64,000 nucleotides of DNA from CADEED01 sp035502995 (GCA_035502995.1 DATJTW010000023.1:65536-129535); one strand, 5' to 3'; numbered from the stretch's first letter, positions 16,913 through 26,401 are shown. Numbers and translations: made by a program. Notes: a model not told the origin generated them from the letters alone.

Positions 16913-18433
16913 ATGAACAACACCGAATCCGCGCCCCGCGCGGTCAAGAAGGTCGTCATTGCCGGCGGCGGCACCGCGGGCTGGGTCGCGGCCATGGCGC
17001 TGTCGAAGTACTTCGGCACCGTGCTCGACATCACGCTGATCGAGTCCGAGGAGATCGGTACCATCGGTGTCGGCGAATCCACCGTGCCGCCCATCGTCGG
17101 CTTCCATCGCGTGATGGGCATCGACGAGCGCGACTTCATGCACAAGTGCGCGGCCACGTTCAAGGTCGCGATCTGGTTCGAGAACTGGGGCAAGGTCGGC
17201 GACTGGTACCTGCATCCGTTCGGCCGCTACGGCCAGTCGTCGCAGATGATCGAGTTCTACCACTTCTGGCTGCACGCGCGTTCGCTCGGCCTCAAGGTGC
17301 CGATCGGCGAGTACTGCTACGAGTGGCTGGCCGCCGTCAAGAACCGCTTCGCGCTGCGCGAGAACCCGCGCATCAACTACGCCTATCACTTCGACGCCGC
17401 GTTGTACGCTCGTTACCTGCGCGGCCTCTCCGAGAAACGCGGCGTGAAACGCGTCGAGGGGAAGATCAAGACCGTGCGCGTGCGCGATGGCCACGGCGAC
17501 GTCTCCGCGCTGGAGCTCGAGAGCGGGCAGATCATCGAGGGCGACCTCTTCATCGACTGCACCGGCTTCCGCGGCCTGCTCACCGAAGGCGCGCTGCAGA
17601 CGGGTTACGAAGACTGGTCGCACTGGCTGCCCTGCGACAGCGCCGTCGCGTTCCAGACGCGCGTCGACAAACCGGCCGCGCCTTACACGGCGTGTTACGC
17701 GCACACCGCGGGCTGGCGCTGGAACATCCCCGTGCAGCATCGCGTCGGCAACGGCGTGGTGTTCTGCAGCCAGTACATGTCGGCCGATGAAGCGCGGGCG
17801 TTGCTGCTGAAGGATTCGGGCGGCACGCCGGTGAAGGACCCGTGGCTGGTGAAGATCAAGGCCGGGCGGCGGCTGAAGGCGTGGAACAAGAACGTCGTGG
17901 CGTTCGGCTTGTCGTCGGGGTTCATCGAGCCGCTCGAGTCGACCAGCATCCACACGATCACGACCGCGGCGATGCGCCTGGTGAACCTGTTCCCGTTCAA
18001 CGGCGTGAACGACGCGCTGCGCGACCAGTACAACGAGCTCGCCAAGTACGAATTCGAACGAATCCGCGATTTCGTCGTGATGCACTACCACTACAACCAG
18101 CGCGAGGATGCGCCGTTCTGGAAGATGTGCCGCGAGATGGAGATCCCGGAGTCGCTGCGCACGCGCGTCGAGCTGTTCCGCCAGGGCGGGCACGCGTATT
18201 CGAAGGACAACGAGCTGATGACGGTGGACTCGTGGGTGTCCGTGGCGATGGGCCAGCACATCGAGCCGCAGACGTACAACCGCTTCGCGAGCGTGGGAGA
18301 CGGCGAGCTGCGCGACTTCCTGACGAAGCATCGCGCGCAGGTCGCGTCGATCGTCAACGCGTTGCCGGCGCACGCGGATTTCGTGAAGCAGTATTGCGGG
18401 GCGGATGAGAGCGCGTGGAACGTGGGCAGGTAG
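16913..18433 (+). CDS. FAD-dependent tryptophan-halogenase family protein (2)
   Basis: 506 residues. FAD motif VVIAGGGTAGWVAAM, SEEIGTIGVGESTVPP, catalytic-lysine position Lys84 (CAATFKVAIWFENW), WxWxIP as GWRWNIPVQHRVGNGVVFCS, and LSSGFIEPLESTSIH. All landmarks of flavin-dependent halogenases are intact. It is a close paralogue of copy 3 (identical blocks NIPVQHRVGNGVV, SGGTPVK, SSGF.EPLESTSIH, PAHADFV.KYCGA.E). The TAG stop is part of TAGGAG, directly in front of the antiporter start, so the two genes are co-expressed. The substrate is unknown. Confidence 0.92.
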   Translation: MNNTESAPRAVKKVVIAGGGTAGWVAAMALSKYFGTVLDITLIESEEIGTIGVGESTVPPIVGFHRVMGIDERDFMHKCAATFKVAIWFENWGKVGDWYLHPFGRYGQSSQMIEFYHFWLHARSLGLKVPIGEYCYEWLAAVKNRFALRENPRINYAYHFDAALYARYLRGLSEKRGVKRVEGKIKTVRVRDGHGDVSALELESGQIIEGDLFIDCTGFRGLLTEGALQTGYEDWSHWLPCDSAVAFQTRVDKPAAPYTACYAHTAGWRWNIPVQHRVGNGVVFCSQYMSADEARALLLKDSGGTPVKDPWLVKIKAGRRLKAWNKNVVAFGLSSGFIEPLESTSIHTITTAAMRLVNLFPFNGVNDALRDQYNELAKYEFERIRDFVVMHYHYNQREDAPFWKMCREMEIPESLRTRVELFRQGGHAYSKDNELMTVDSWVSVAMGQHIEPQTYNRFASVGDGELRDFLTKHRAQVASIVNALPAHADFVKQYCGADESAWNVGR

Positions 18434-18436
18434 GAG

Positions 18437-19708
18437 TTGGCACCAACCCCAACCTTGATCTTCTTCCTGCAGATGTTCGTCATCCTCGCGGCCTGCCGCC
18501 TGTGTGGCTGGCTCGTGCGTCGCGGGTTGCGCCAGCCGCAGGTCATCGGCGAGATGATCGCCGGCGTGCTGCTCGGCCCGTCGTTGTTAGGCGCCATCGC
18601 GCCGCAGGTTCAGCAGTTCCTGTTCCCGCCGGAATCGCGGCCGATGCTCGGCGTCGTCGCGCAGCTCGGCATCGCCATCTACATGTTCCTCGTCGGCCTC
18701 GATTTCCGCAGCGCGGACTTCAAGTCGAACGTGCGCGGCGCCGTCTCCGTCTCGCTGACCGGCATCGTCGTGCCGTTCATCGTCGCGATCCTCGCCACGC
18801 CGACCCTGCTCGACATCCCCGACCTCTTCACCGCCCACGTCTCGCGCTTCGACGCGACGCTGTTCCTCGGCGCGGCCATCGCGATCACCGCGTTCCCCGT
18901 GCTCGCGCGCATCATCAACGACCGCAATCTGAACGGCACGAGCATCGCCACGCTCGCGCTCGCCGCCGCGGCGATTGGTGACGCCATCGCGTGGTGCGTC
19001 GTGGCCGTCGTGCTTGCGAGCCTCGGCGCGGGCACACGCGTCGCCGTCATCGCGATCGTCGGCGGCGCCGTCCTCACCGCCGTCCTCATCCTGCTGGGCC
19101 CGAAGCTGCTCGCGCCGCTCGGCCGTCTCGCGGAGCGCGAGCACGCGGCGGGTCGCGCGCTGAGCCCGACCGTCCTCGCGATCGCATTGATGGCCTGCAC
19201 GTTGTCCGCGTACGTCTCCGACGCCATCGGCCTGCACGCCGTGTTCGGTGCGTTCCTCATCGGCACCGCCATGCCGCGCGGCGTGTTCGCCGAACGCCTG
19301 CACGAACTGCTCGCGCCGTTCACGCTCGTGTTCCTGCTGCCCGTGTTCTTCACGTTCTCCGGTCTGAACACGCGACTGACGATGGTCAACACGCCGACAC
19401 TCGCGTGGATCGCCGTTGGCATCCTCGTCGCTTCCATCTTCGCGAAGTTCGTCGCCTGCTGGGGCGCTGCCCGCATCTCGGGACAGAGCAACGATCGCGC
19501 GCTCGGCATCGGCGCGCTGATGAATGCGCGCGGTCTCACCGAGCTGATCATCATCAACATCGGATTGCAGGCCGGGATCATCGGCGTGTCCCTGTTTTCG
19601 ATCCTCGTGTTGATGGCGATCGTGACGACCCTTATGGCCTCGCCCTTGTTCGAGCTCGTGTACGGTCGGGTCGCGCGCGTACGGGGAGAAATTCCACCAC
19701 TCCATTGA
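18437..19708 (+). CDS. CPA2-type cation:proton antiporter (1)
   Basis: 423 residues, about 12 transmembrane helices. The start is a TTG at 18437; AGGAG touches it, which is unusually tight, but alignment with the second antiporter (LIFFLQMFVILAACRLCGW versus ITFFLQMAVILATCRVVGW) supports it. Hallmarks: QVIGEMIAGVLLGPSLLG, FLGAAIAITAFPVLARIIND, AIGDAIAWCVVAVVL (the ion-binding Asp region), LMNARGLTELIIINIGLQAGI. No TrkA-N domain is attached. The family exchanges Na+ or K+ for H+. Pairing with a halogenase gene is unusual. Confidence 0.9.
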   Translation: MAPTPTLIFFLQMFVILAACRLCGWLVRRGLRQPQVIGEMIAGVLLGPSLLGAIAPQVQQFLFPPESRPMLGVVAQLGIAIYMFLVGLDFRSADFKSNVRGAVSVSLTGIVVPFIVAILATPTLLDIPDLFTAHVSRFDATLFLGAAIAITAFPVLARIINDRNLNGTSIATLALAAAAIGDAIAWCVVAVVLASLGAGTRVAVIAIVGGAVLTAVLILLGPKLLAPLGRLAEREHAAGRALSPTVLAIALMACTLSAYVSDAIGLHAVFGAFLIGTAMPRGVFAERLHELLAPFTLVFLLPVFFTFSGLNTRLTMVNTPTLAWIAVGILVASIFAKFVACWGAARISGQSNDRALGIGALMNARGLTELIIINIGLQAGIIGVSLFSILVLMAIVTTLMASPLFELVYGRVARVRGEIPPLH

Positions 19709-19754
19709 TCAAATTAATGGTGTGCGCGATGCGCGTTGTGGATATAAACGCGCC

Positions 19755-21278
19755 ATGCAAGGAAAGACGACGCACGCACGAAGCGATGCACCCGGTGCCG
19801 TGAAGAAAGTGGTGATCGCCGGCGGCGGCACGGCGGGCTGGATGACGGCCGCGGCGTTGTCGACGTACTTCGCGGATCTCGTCGAGATCACGCTGGTCGA
19901 GTCGGAGGAGATCGGCACCATCGGCGTCGGCGAATCGACGGTGCCGCCGCTGCAGAAATTCCACCGCGTGCTCGGCATCAGCGAGCGCGAGTTCATGACC
20001 GAATGCGCGGCGACGTTCAAGCTCGGCATCTGGTTCGAGAACTGGGGCCATCTCGGCGAGAAGTACCTGCATCCCTTCGGCGTGTACGGCCAACCCTCGC
20101 TGACCTGCGACTTCCACAACTTCTGGCTGCGCGGCCGCGAGATCGGCCTCGACGAGCCGCTCGGCGCGTACAACCACGAGTGGTCGGCCGGCATGCAGGG
20201 CAAGTTCGCGCTGCACGAGAATCCGCGCATCAACTACGCGTACCACTTCGACGCCGCGCTGTACGCGCGTTTCCTGCGGCGCATCTGCGAACGGCGCGGC
20301 GTGCGCCGCGTGGAAGGGAAGATCCGGCACGTGCGGCTCGCGGCGAACGGCGACGTGCAGGCGCTCGAGCTCGCCGACGACCGCGTCGTGGAGGGCGACT
20401 TCTTCGTCGACTGCACGGGCTTCCGCGGCCTGCTGATCGAGCAGGCGCTGCACACCGGCTACGAGGACTGGTCCAACTATCTACCCTGCGACAGCGCGGT
20501 CGCGTTCCAGACGCGCGTCGACACGCCGCCCGCGCCGTACACCGCCTGCTACGCGCACACGGCCGGCTGGCGCTGGAACATCCCCGTGCAACATCGCGTC
20601 GGCAACGGCGTCGTGTATTGCAGCCGTTACATGTCGGACGACGAGGCGCGGCACCTGCTCGTCACGGAGTCCGGCGGCACGCCGGTGAAGGAGCCGTGGC
20701 AGATCCGCACGCGCGCCGGACGGCGCAAGAAGGCGTGGAACCGCAACGTCATCGCCATCGGGTTGTCGAGCGGGTTCGTCGAGCCGCTGGAGTCGACCAG
20801 CATCCACATGATCATGTCGGCGGCGAGCCGGCTGCTGCACTTCTTCCCGTTCAGCGGGATGAAGGCGCCCGTGGTCGAGCACTACAACCGGCTGGCGCGC
20901 GCGGAGATCGAGCACATCCGCGATTTCGTCTGCATGCACTATTACCTGACGACGCGCGACGATTCGCCGTTCTGGCGCTACTGCCGCGCGATGGAGATCC
21001 CGGAGTCGCTGCGCCGGCGCATCGATCTCTTCAGGAAGGAAGCGTACGTGTACGTCGAGGACGGCGACCTGTTCGCGATCGATTCGTGGATCGCGGTGAT
21101 GATGGGGCAGGGCATCGAGCCCGAGAGTTACCACCATTTCCCGCGCACGAACGACGGCGAGCTGACGCGCTATCTCGCGCAGATGCGCGAGCGGGTCGCG
21201 AAGGTGGTGGCGCCGCTGCCGGCGCATGCGGATTTCGTGCGCAAATACTGCGGGGCCAGCGAGGCTGCGTGGGGATAG
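19755..21278 (+). CDS. FAD-dependent tryptophan-halogenase family protein (3)
   Basis: 507 residues from ATG 19755; a GTG at 19722 in frame is an alternative start, and neither has a strong ribosome site. FAD motif VVIAGGGTAGWMTAAAL, Lys89 in CAATFKLGIWFENW, GWRWNIPVQHRVGNGVVYCS and LSSGFVEPLESTSIHM are all present. Closest relative in the window is copy 2, so it likely arose by duplication with the following antiporter. The substrate specificity cannot be read from the sequence. Confidence 0.92.
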   Translation: MQGKTTHARSDAPGAVKKVVIAGGGTAGWMTAAALSTYFADLVEITLVESEEIGTIGVGESTVPPLQKFHRVLGISEREFMTECAATFKLGIWFENWGHLGEKYLHPFGVYGQPSLTCDFHNFWLRGREIGLDEPLGAYNHEWSAGMQGKFALHENPRINYAYHFDAALYARFLRRICERRGVRRVEGKIRHVRLAANGDVQALELADDRVVEGDFFVDCTGFRGLLIEQALHTGYEDWSNYLPCDSAVAFQTRVDTPPAPYTACYAHTAGWRWNIPVQHRVGNGVVYCSRYMSDDEARHLLVTESGGTPVKEPWQIRTRAGRRKKAWNRNVIAIGLSSGFVEPLESTSIHMIMSAASRLLHFFPFSGMKAPVVEHYNRLARAEIEHIRDFVCMHYYLTTRDDSPFWRYCRAMEIPESLRRRIDLFRKEAYVYVEDGDLFAIDSWIAVMMGQGIEPESYHHFPRTNDGELTRYLAQMRERVAKVVAPLPAHADFVRKYCGASEAAWG

Positions 21279-21392
21279 CCTCTCCATAGGCAGAATCAAT
21301 CAGCCGCCGACTGGCCGTCCACCACCCCCACTGCCTATAACGACACCCACAACGACAAGGACCTCAACGGTCCGACGATCAACGGGGGTTCC

Positions 21393-22679
21393 ATGGGTGT
21401 CGCGAAGCTGTCGATCACGTTCTTTTTGCAGATGGCCGTCATCCTGGCCACCTGCCGCGTCGTCGGCTGGCTCGGCCAGAAGTACCTGAAGCAGCCGCAG
21501 GTCGTCTGCGAAATGATCGCCGGCGTGCTGCTCGGCCCGTCGCTGTTCGGCCTCGTCGCCCCCGACATCCAGAAGGTCGTCTTCACGCCCGAGAACAAGG
21601 GCGTGCTGTATGTCGGCGCGCAGTTCGGCGTCGGCCTCTACATGTTCCTGGTCGGCCTCGGCTTCCGCACCGACCACTTCCGCAAGAACGTGCACAAGGC
21701 CGCGTCGGTCTCGCTGGCCGGCATGTTCGTCCCGTTCCTCGTCGCCATCGCGATCACGCCGCTGCTGATGGAGGTGCCCGGCCTGTTCGCGGCAACGGCC
21801 TCGCGTTTCGACGCGACATTGTTCATGGGCGCGGCCATCGCCATCACCGCGTTCCCGATGCTCGCGCGCATCATCCACGAGCGCGGCCTGTCGGGCACGC
21901 CGCTCGGCACGCTGGCGCTGTCGGCTGGCGCCATCGACGATGCCGCCGCGTGGTGCGTGCTGGCCGTGGTGCTCGCCAGCTTCGGCAACGCCGGCCACGG
22001 CGTCGCGTACACGGCGATCATCGGCGGCGTGATCTTCGCGGGTGTCGTGCTGTTGATCGTCCCGCGGCTGCTGGCGCCGCTGGCGCGCCGCGCGGAGCGC
22101 GAGGCCGCAGCCGGCAAACCGCTGAACTCCAGCATCTTCGCCATCGTGCTGACGCTCTTCATGCTCAGCGCGTTCACCGCCGACGCCATCGGCCTGCACG
22201 CCGTGTTCGGCGGCTTCCTGCTCGGCTGCGTGATGCCGCGCGGCATTCTCGCCGACAGCATCCGCAAGCAGCTCGAGCCGTTCACCGTCATCGTGCTGCT
22301 GCCGATGTTCTTCACCTACTCGGGCCTCAACACGCAGCTCACGCTGGTCGCCGATCCCTATCTACTGGCCGTCGCGCTCGGCGTGCTCGCGTGCTCCATC
22401 CTCGCGAAGTTCGGCGCGTGCTGGGCCGCGGCGCGGCTCTCGGGCCAGGACAACCGCACGGCGCTCGGCGTCGGCGCGCTGATGAACGCGCGCGGACTGA
22501 TGGAGCTGATCATCATCAACATCGGCCTGCAGGCCGGCGTGATCGGCCCGGCGTTGTTCTCGATGCTGGTGCTGATGGCGATCGTCACCACGCTGATGGC
22601 GTCGCCGCTGTTCGAAGCGGTGTACGGCCGCCACGCGCGCGCGAGTGGCGAGCTCGGAGCAATCGAAAGCGCGCGTTGA
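21393..22679 (+). CDS. CPA2-type cation:proton antiporter (2)
   Basis: 428 residues, about 12 helices. QVVCEMIAGVLLGPSLFG, MFLVGLGFRTDHF, FMGAAIAITAFPMLARIIHE, AGAIDDAAAWCVLAVVLASF (the DD pair characteristic of electrogenic-type ion sites), LMNARGLMELIIINIGLQAGV. It is a clear paralogue of antiporter 1, although antiporter 1 has GD where this one has DD, so their ion stoichiometry could differ. A 114-base gap separates it from halogenase 3, which may hold a promoter. Confidence 0.9.
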   Translation: MGVAKLSITFFLQMAVILATCRVVGWLGQKYLKQPQVVCEMIAGVLLGPSLFGLVAPDIQKVVFTPENKGVLYVGAQFGVGLYMFLVGLGFRTDHFRKNVHKAASVSLAGMFVPFLVAIAITPLLMEVPGLFAATASRFDATLFMGAAIAITAFPMLARIIHERGLSGTPLGTLALSAGAIDDAAAWCVLAVVLASFGNAGHGVAYTAIIGGVIFAGVVLLIVPRLLAPLARRAEREAAAGKPLNSSIFAIVLTLFMLSAFTADAIGLHAVFGGFLLGCVMPRGILADSIRKQLEPFTVIVLLPMFFTYSGLNTQLTLVADPYLLAVALGVLACSILAKFGACWAAARLSGQDNRTALGVGALMNARGLMELIIINIGLQAGVIGPALFSMLVLMAIVTTLMASPLFEAVYGRHARASGELGAIESAR

Positions 22680-22927
22680 TCATGCGTTGAAAGTTTTTCC
22701 TTCCCCGGTCGATGACGTCGGCAAGCCCCCCGCTCGACCACGTCATCGATCGGGCGAGGGATTTCTCGCGAGAGGGATGAGCCCTACGGGTTTTCCCATC
22801 GCAGAATGATTCCATCGCTGTGACTGCGATCACTCAGTCTCTGCACCTCGATGCCGTTAAATGACACATGAAGTGTCTGGTTATCGAGGGGCTCCCGCGT
22901 CCGCGGCGAGTGTCTCCCCGGGGGAAA
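22680..22927. promoter_or_regulatory. Upstream region of porin operon
   Basis: About 248 bases. It contains a CRP-type site (22819-22834) and a short inverted repeat GACAC (22863-22867) with GTGTC (22873-22877) just before the gene. No RNA gene seen. Confidence 0.45.
22819..22834. promoter_or_regulatory. CRP/FNR-family binding site (predicted)
   Basis: TGTGACTGCGATCACT matches the CRP consensus TGTGA-N6-TCACA at nine of ten defined positions. It lies about 94 bases upstream of the porin ATG, a position compatible with class I activation. Confidence 0.5.
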
Positions 22928-24148
22928 ATGATTTTCCGCATCTCCATGTTCCTGGTCCTCTCGATGGGCGCGGCGTCGCTGTGCGCGCAGGATTTCCGCG
23001 AGGATCGCTTCGCCGTGCGCGGCTTCGGCACGATCGCCGCGGTGACGCACGACACCGATGACGTCGAGTTCCGCCGCAACACCGGCCAGTCCGATGGCGC
23101 GGGCGCCGGCGAAGTGGAGTTCGCCAGCGATTCGCTGCTCGGCGTCCAGCTGAGCGCGAAGCTGCCGGCCGACTTCGACGTCGTCGTGCAGGGCGTCACG
23201 CACCAGCGCGCCGACGGCGACTGGGTGCCGCAGCTGACGCAGGGTTACCTGCGCTGGTCGCCGGACGATTCGTTCGTCGTGCGCGCCGGCCGCGTCGGTT
23301 ACGACATCTATCTCCTCGCCGAGTCCCGCCAGGTCGGCTACTCCTATCTATCGGCGCGCCCGTCGCCGGAGTTCTACGGCCAGATCAGCAACGACGACAT
23401 CGACGGCGGCGATCTCACCTACAAGCGCCGCATCGGCGGCGGCCTGGTGCGCGCGCGCCTGTTCGCCGGCGCAGGCGACGGCGAGCTCGCGTTCGAGGAC
23501 GGCACCAGCTCCGAATCGCAGCAGCGCCTCGTCGGCGCGACGCTCGACTACCTGCGCGGCGGCTGGACCGCGCGCATCGCGATGGTCCAGATCAGCTACG
23601 ACGCCGGCAACGACATCCCGCTGCTGGTCGCCGGCCTGCGCGCCACCGGGCTGCCGCAGGCGGCGTCCATCGCCAACGATCTCGACGAGCGCGTCTACCA
23701 CTCGTTCGGCGTGCAGGCGGGCGTCGCCTACGACGACGGTCCGCTGCAGGCGCAGCTGCTGTACGGCTTCGCCAACTCGGATTCGATCTCCGGCCCCGAT
23801 TTCAACAAGGTGCTCGCCGAGGTCGGCTATCGCCTGGACCGCTGGACGCCGTTCGTCGCGTTCGCGACCTCGCGCGACCGCAACCCGATCCGCACCACCG
23901 GCCTGCCCGACCTGCCGATGTTCGCGCCGCTGAACGGCGCCATCGTGCGCATCCAGGAAGTCACGCGCTCGACGCAGCACACGGCTACGGCCGGCGTGCG
24001 CTACGACCTGTCGTCGCATTTCGATTTCAAGCTGCAGGTCGATCGCATGCACGCGGCCGACACCTCGCTGCTGTTCGACCGCCGGCCGGACGCCGGCAGC
24101 CCGGTGGATCTCACCGTGTTCACCGCCTCCGTCGACTTCGTGTTCTGA
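22928..24148 (+). CDS. Outer-membrane beta-barrel/porin-like protein
   Basis: 406 residues from ATG 22928, which has GGGGGAAA upstream and gives the signal peptide MIFRISMFLVLSMGAASLCAQ. The mature protein alternates polar and hydrophobic residues throughout, opens with FAVRGFGTIAAV and ends with an aromatic (VFTASVDFVF), the outer-membrane barrel signature. It resembles the porin-like proteins encoded before PstS-like protein/diguanylate-cyclase pairs. Five bases separate it from the next gene, so this is an operon. Confidence 0.85.
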   Translation: MIFRISMFLVLSMGAASLCAQDFREDRFAVRGFGTIAAVTHDTDDVEFRRNTGQSDGAGAGEVEFASDSLLGVQLSAKLPADFDVVVQGVTHQRADGDWVPQLTQGYLRWSPDDSFVVRAGRVGYDIYLLAESRQVGYSYLSARPSPEFYGQISNDDIDGGDLTYKRRIGGGLVRARLFAGAGDGELAFEDGTSSESQQRLVGATLDYLRGGWTARIAMVQISYDAGNDIPLLVAGLRATGLPQAASIANDLDERVYHSFGVQAGVAYDDGPLQAQLLYGFANSDSISGPDFNKVLAEVGYRLDRWTPFVAFATSRDRNPIRTTGLPDLPMFAPLNGAIVRIQEVTRSTQHTATAGVRYDLSSHFDFKLQVDRMHAADTSLLFDRRPDAGSPVDLTVFTASVDFVF

Positions 24149-24153
24149 CCGCC

Positions 24154-24588
24154 ATGAAACGCCTCGTCGCCATCCTGATGCTCGCCCTGGCGCTGCCCGT
24201 CGCGCGTGCCGACGACGCGCCCGCGGGCATCGTCGTCATCGTGAACCCGGCGAGCGGCGTCGAGCGCCTGACGCGCAGCGAGGTCATCGACATCTTCCTC
24301 GGCCGCTATCGCAAGTTGCCCACCGGGCAGCTCGCGCTGCCCATCGACGTCGCGGAGGGCGGCCCGGAGCGCGCGCAGTTCTACCAGCAGCTGGTGAAGA
24401 AGAGTCCGGCGGAGATGAGTTCGTACTGGGCGCGATTGGTGTTCTCCGGCCAGACCTCGCCGCCGTTCCAGGTGCCGGACGTGAAGACCGCGCTGCAGCT
24501 CGTGGAGAGCAATCCGAACGCCATCGCCTACGTGGACCGCGCCGCCGTGAATCCGAAAGTGAAGGTGGTGCTTGAAATCCGGCCCTGA
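24154..24588 (+). CDS. PstS-like periplasmic binding-domain protein
   Basis: 144 residues with signal peptide MKRLVAILMLALALPVARA. The body IVVIVNPASGVERLTRSEVIDIFLGR, a Gly/Pro-rich loop, FYQQLVKKSP and VESNPNAIAYVDRA resembles half of a phosphate-type periplasmic binding protein (the NPANP and GAIGY elements). It is too short for a complete two-lobed PstS. It is encoded between a barrel protein and a membrane diguanylate cyclase whose N-terminus it overlaps, so a sensory partner role is likely. Confidence 0.8.
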   Translation: MKRLVAILMLALALPVARADDAPAGIVVIVNPASGVERLTRSEVIDIFLGRYRKLPTGQLALPIDVAEGGPERAQFYQQLVKKSPAEMSSYWARLVFSGQTSPPFQVPDVKTALQLVESNPNAIAYVDRAAVNPKVKVVLEIRP

Positions 24589-26209
24589 CAAACGCGCAGG
24601 CTTCGCGGCCTTCCTGCCGCGCAGCATCGTCGCGCGCACCAGCCTCTCGATCCTGGTGCTGGCCGTGATCATGGGCCTGCTGTTCTCGATCACCGCGTCG
24701 TGGCGCGTGCGCGCCGCCGAGCACGACCGCCTGATGTCGCGCGTCGACGAGCTGGCGTCGACCGTGGAGAGCACGGTCAGCGTCGCCTGTTTCGTCAACG
24801 ACACGAAGCTGGCGCAGGAGATCGCCAACGGCCTGATGAAGAACCGCATCGTCGCGGGCGTGACGATCACGTCTGGTCGGACGATCCTGTTCGGCACCGG
24901 CACCATTATCGAAGCCAACGCGCGCGCGCACGCGAAGGTCGACAAGATTACGCGGCCCGTCTATTCGCCGTTCGAGAAGGGCCCGGCGATCGGCGGCCTC
25001 ACGATCTACGTGTCGCACGAGGAGATCGAGGCGCAGGCCACGGCGTACTCGGGCTACATCACGTGGATCCTCAGCCTGCAGGTGGCCATCGTCGCGGCCG
25101 CGGTGGCGTTCCTCGTCTATCTACTGGTGACGCGACCGATCAAGGGCATCTCCGACGAGCTGCACCGGCTCGAGGTCGCCTCGGGCGTGCAGATCGCGCT
25201 GCGCGGCCGGCGGCGCACGGACGAGATCGGGCAGCTGGTCGGCGACGTCAACGCGCTGATCACGCGGCTCACCGACGTGCTGCAGAAGGAACACCAGCTG
25301 CGCGTGGCGCAGGAGATCAGCGAGCGGCGCATGCGGCTGGTCTTCGAGAAGGCGGACACCGGCATCCTGGTGCTCGACCCGGCCGGCGCGGTGCAGTCGT
25401 GCAACCCCGCGTTCGTGCGCATCCTCGGCGCCGAGGCCGCGGAACCGAACGTGCGGCTGGCCGACCTGCTGGCGCCGCACGGCGAGCGCATCGCGCGGCT
25501 GATCGGCGAGAGCCGCGCGTCCGGCGAACCGCGCGACGCGGATTTCGAGATCGACCGCGGCGGAGTGCGCGGGTCGATCTGGGTGGAGCTGTCGGTGAAT
25601 CCGCTCGGCCACAACCTGTTGCAGGGCCTGCTGACCGACGTCACCGAGCGCAAACGCGCGGAGTCGGCGGCGCGCGAGCTGGCGTCGCGCGACACGGTGA
25701 CGGGATTGCTGAACCGGCGCGGTCTCGATGCTTCGCTCGCTAACCTGCTGACCACGAACACCGCCCAGCATCCGCTCGCGCTGCTGCAGATCGACCTGGA
25801 TTACTTCAAGGAAGTGAACGACACGTTCGGCCACGAGGCCGGCGACCGCGTGCTGCGGGAAGTTGGAGCCATTCTCGAACGGTCGGTGCGCCGTACAGAC
25901 GTCGTTGCCCGTACGGGCGGCGACGAATTCGTCGTCGTGCTGCCGGGCATCGAGAGCGTCGAGAAGGCGAAGGACATCGCGGTGAACGTGATCGCGGGCG
26001 TGTCGGTGCCGATCGTGCTGTCGGCAGGGCGGCGCGCGGAGATCGGCGCGAGCATCGGCATCGCGCTCGCGGTGCCGGGCGAGGGCGCGTCGGCGTTGCT
26101 GCGCCGCGCCGATACGGCGATGTACACGGCGAAGCAGTCCGGCCGCGGGCGCGTGTGCCTCGCGCAGACCGGCGGCGACGAGCCCCCCGCGACCCACGCC
26201 GCCGCGTAG
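24572..26209 (+). CDS. Membrane diguanylate cyclase (CHASE8-like, HAMP, PAS, GGDEF)
   Basis: 545 residues, starting at a TTG (24572) that overlaps the previous gene by 17 bases. Two transmembrane helices (about 24-45 and 161-182) flank a periplasmic domain with ACFVNDTKLAQEIANGLMKN, typical of CHASE8. A HAMP (about 183-235), a PAS (about 250-365) and a GGDEF domain follow. The active site is ARTGGDEFVVV, and an RxxD inhibitory site (RRTD) sits five residues upstream, so product inhibition is expected. It makes c-di-GMP in response to a periplasmic cue, plausibly reported by the PstS-like neighbour. Confidence 0.92.
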   Translation: MKSGPDKRAGFAAFLPRSIVARTSLSILVLAVIMGLLFSITASWRVRAAEHDRLMSRVDELASTVESTVSVACFVNDTKLAQEIANGLMKNRIVAGVTITSGRTILFGTGTIIEANARAHAKVDKITRPVYSPFEKGPAIGGLTIYVSHEEIEAQATAYSGYITWILSLQVAIVAAAVAFLVYLLVTRPIKGISDELHRLEVASGVQIALRGRRRTDEIGQLVGDVNALITRLTDVLQKEHQLRVAQEISERRMRLVFEKADTGILVLDPAGAVQSCNPAFVRILGAEAAEPNVRLADLLAPHGERIARLIGESRASGEPRDADFEIDRGGVRGSIWVELSVNPLGHNLLQGLLTDVTERKRAESAARELASRDTVTGLLNRRGLDASLANLLTTNTAQHPLALLQIDLDYFKEVNDTFGHEAGDRVLREVGAILERSVRRTDVVARTGGDEFVVVLPGIESVEKAKDIAVNVIAGVSVPIVLSAGRRAEIGASIGIALAVPGEGASALLRRADTAMYTAKQSGRGRVCLAQTGGDEPPATHAAA

Positions 26210-26224
26210 TTGGTGCGCGAATTC

Positions 26225-26262
26225 GGGAATGGGCCCCGAATGGCCGTTTGGGGCCGATCTCC
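26225..26262. repeat. Imperfect 38-base palindrome, copy 1
   Basis: The core GGCCGTTTGGGGCC is identical to the core of the perfect palindrome at 40094-40133; about 31 of 38 positions match overall. It lies in the gap between the diguanylate cyclase and a metalloprotease gene. Confidence 0.75.
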
Positions 26263-26401
26263 GCATCCGACCCCGATAACTGCGACTTTTTCCCGATTTC
26301 TCCCTGAGATCGGTGGCGCGTTCGCGACACATAACTACCAGAAGCGAACGAATCGCGGCGCGCTCTAACTAGTGTCGGAGAGCGCCGCGCAGGGGAGGTC
26401 C

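Noticed and set aside
16322..18373. 683-codon minus-strand frame across halogenases 1 and 2
   Set aside because: Spans two real genes on the other strand; Arg/His-rich artefact.
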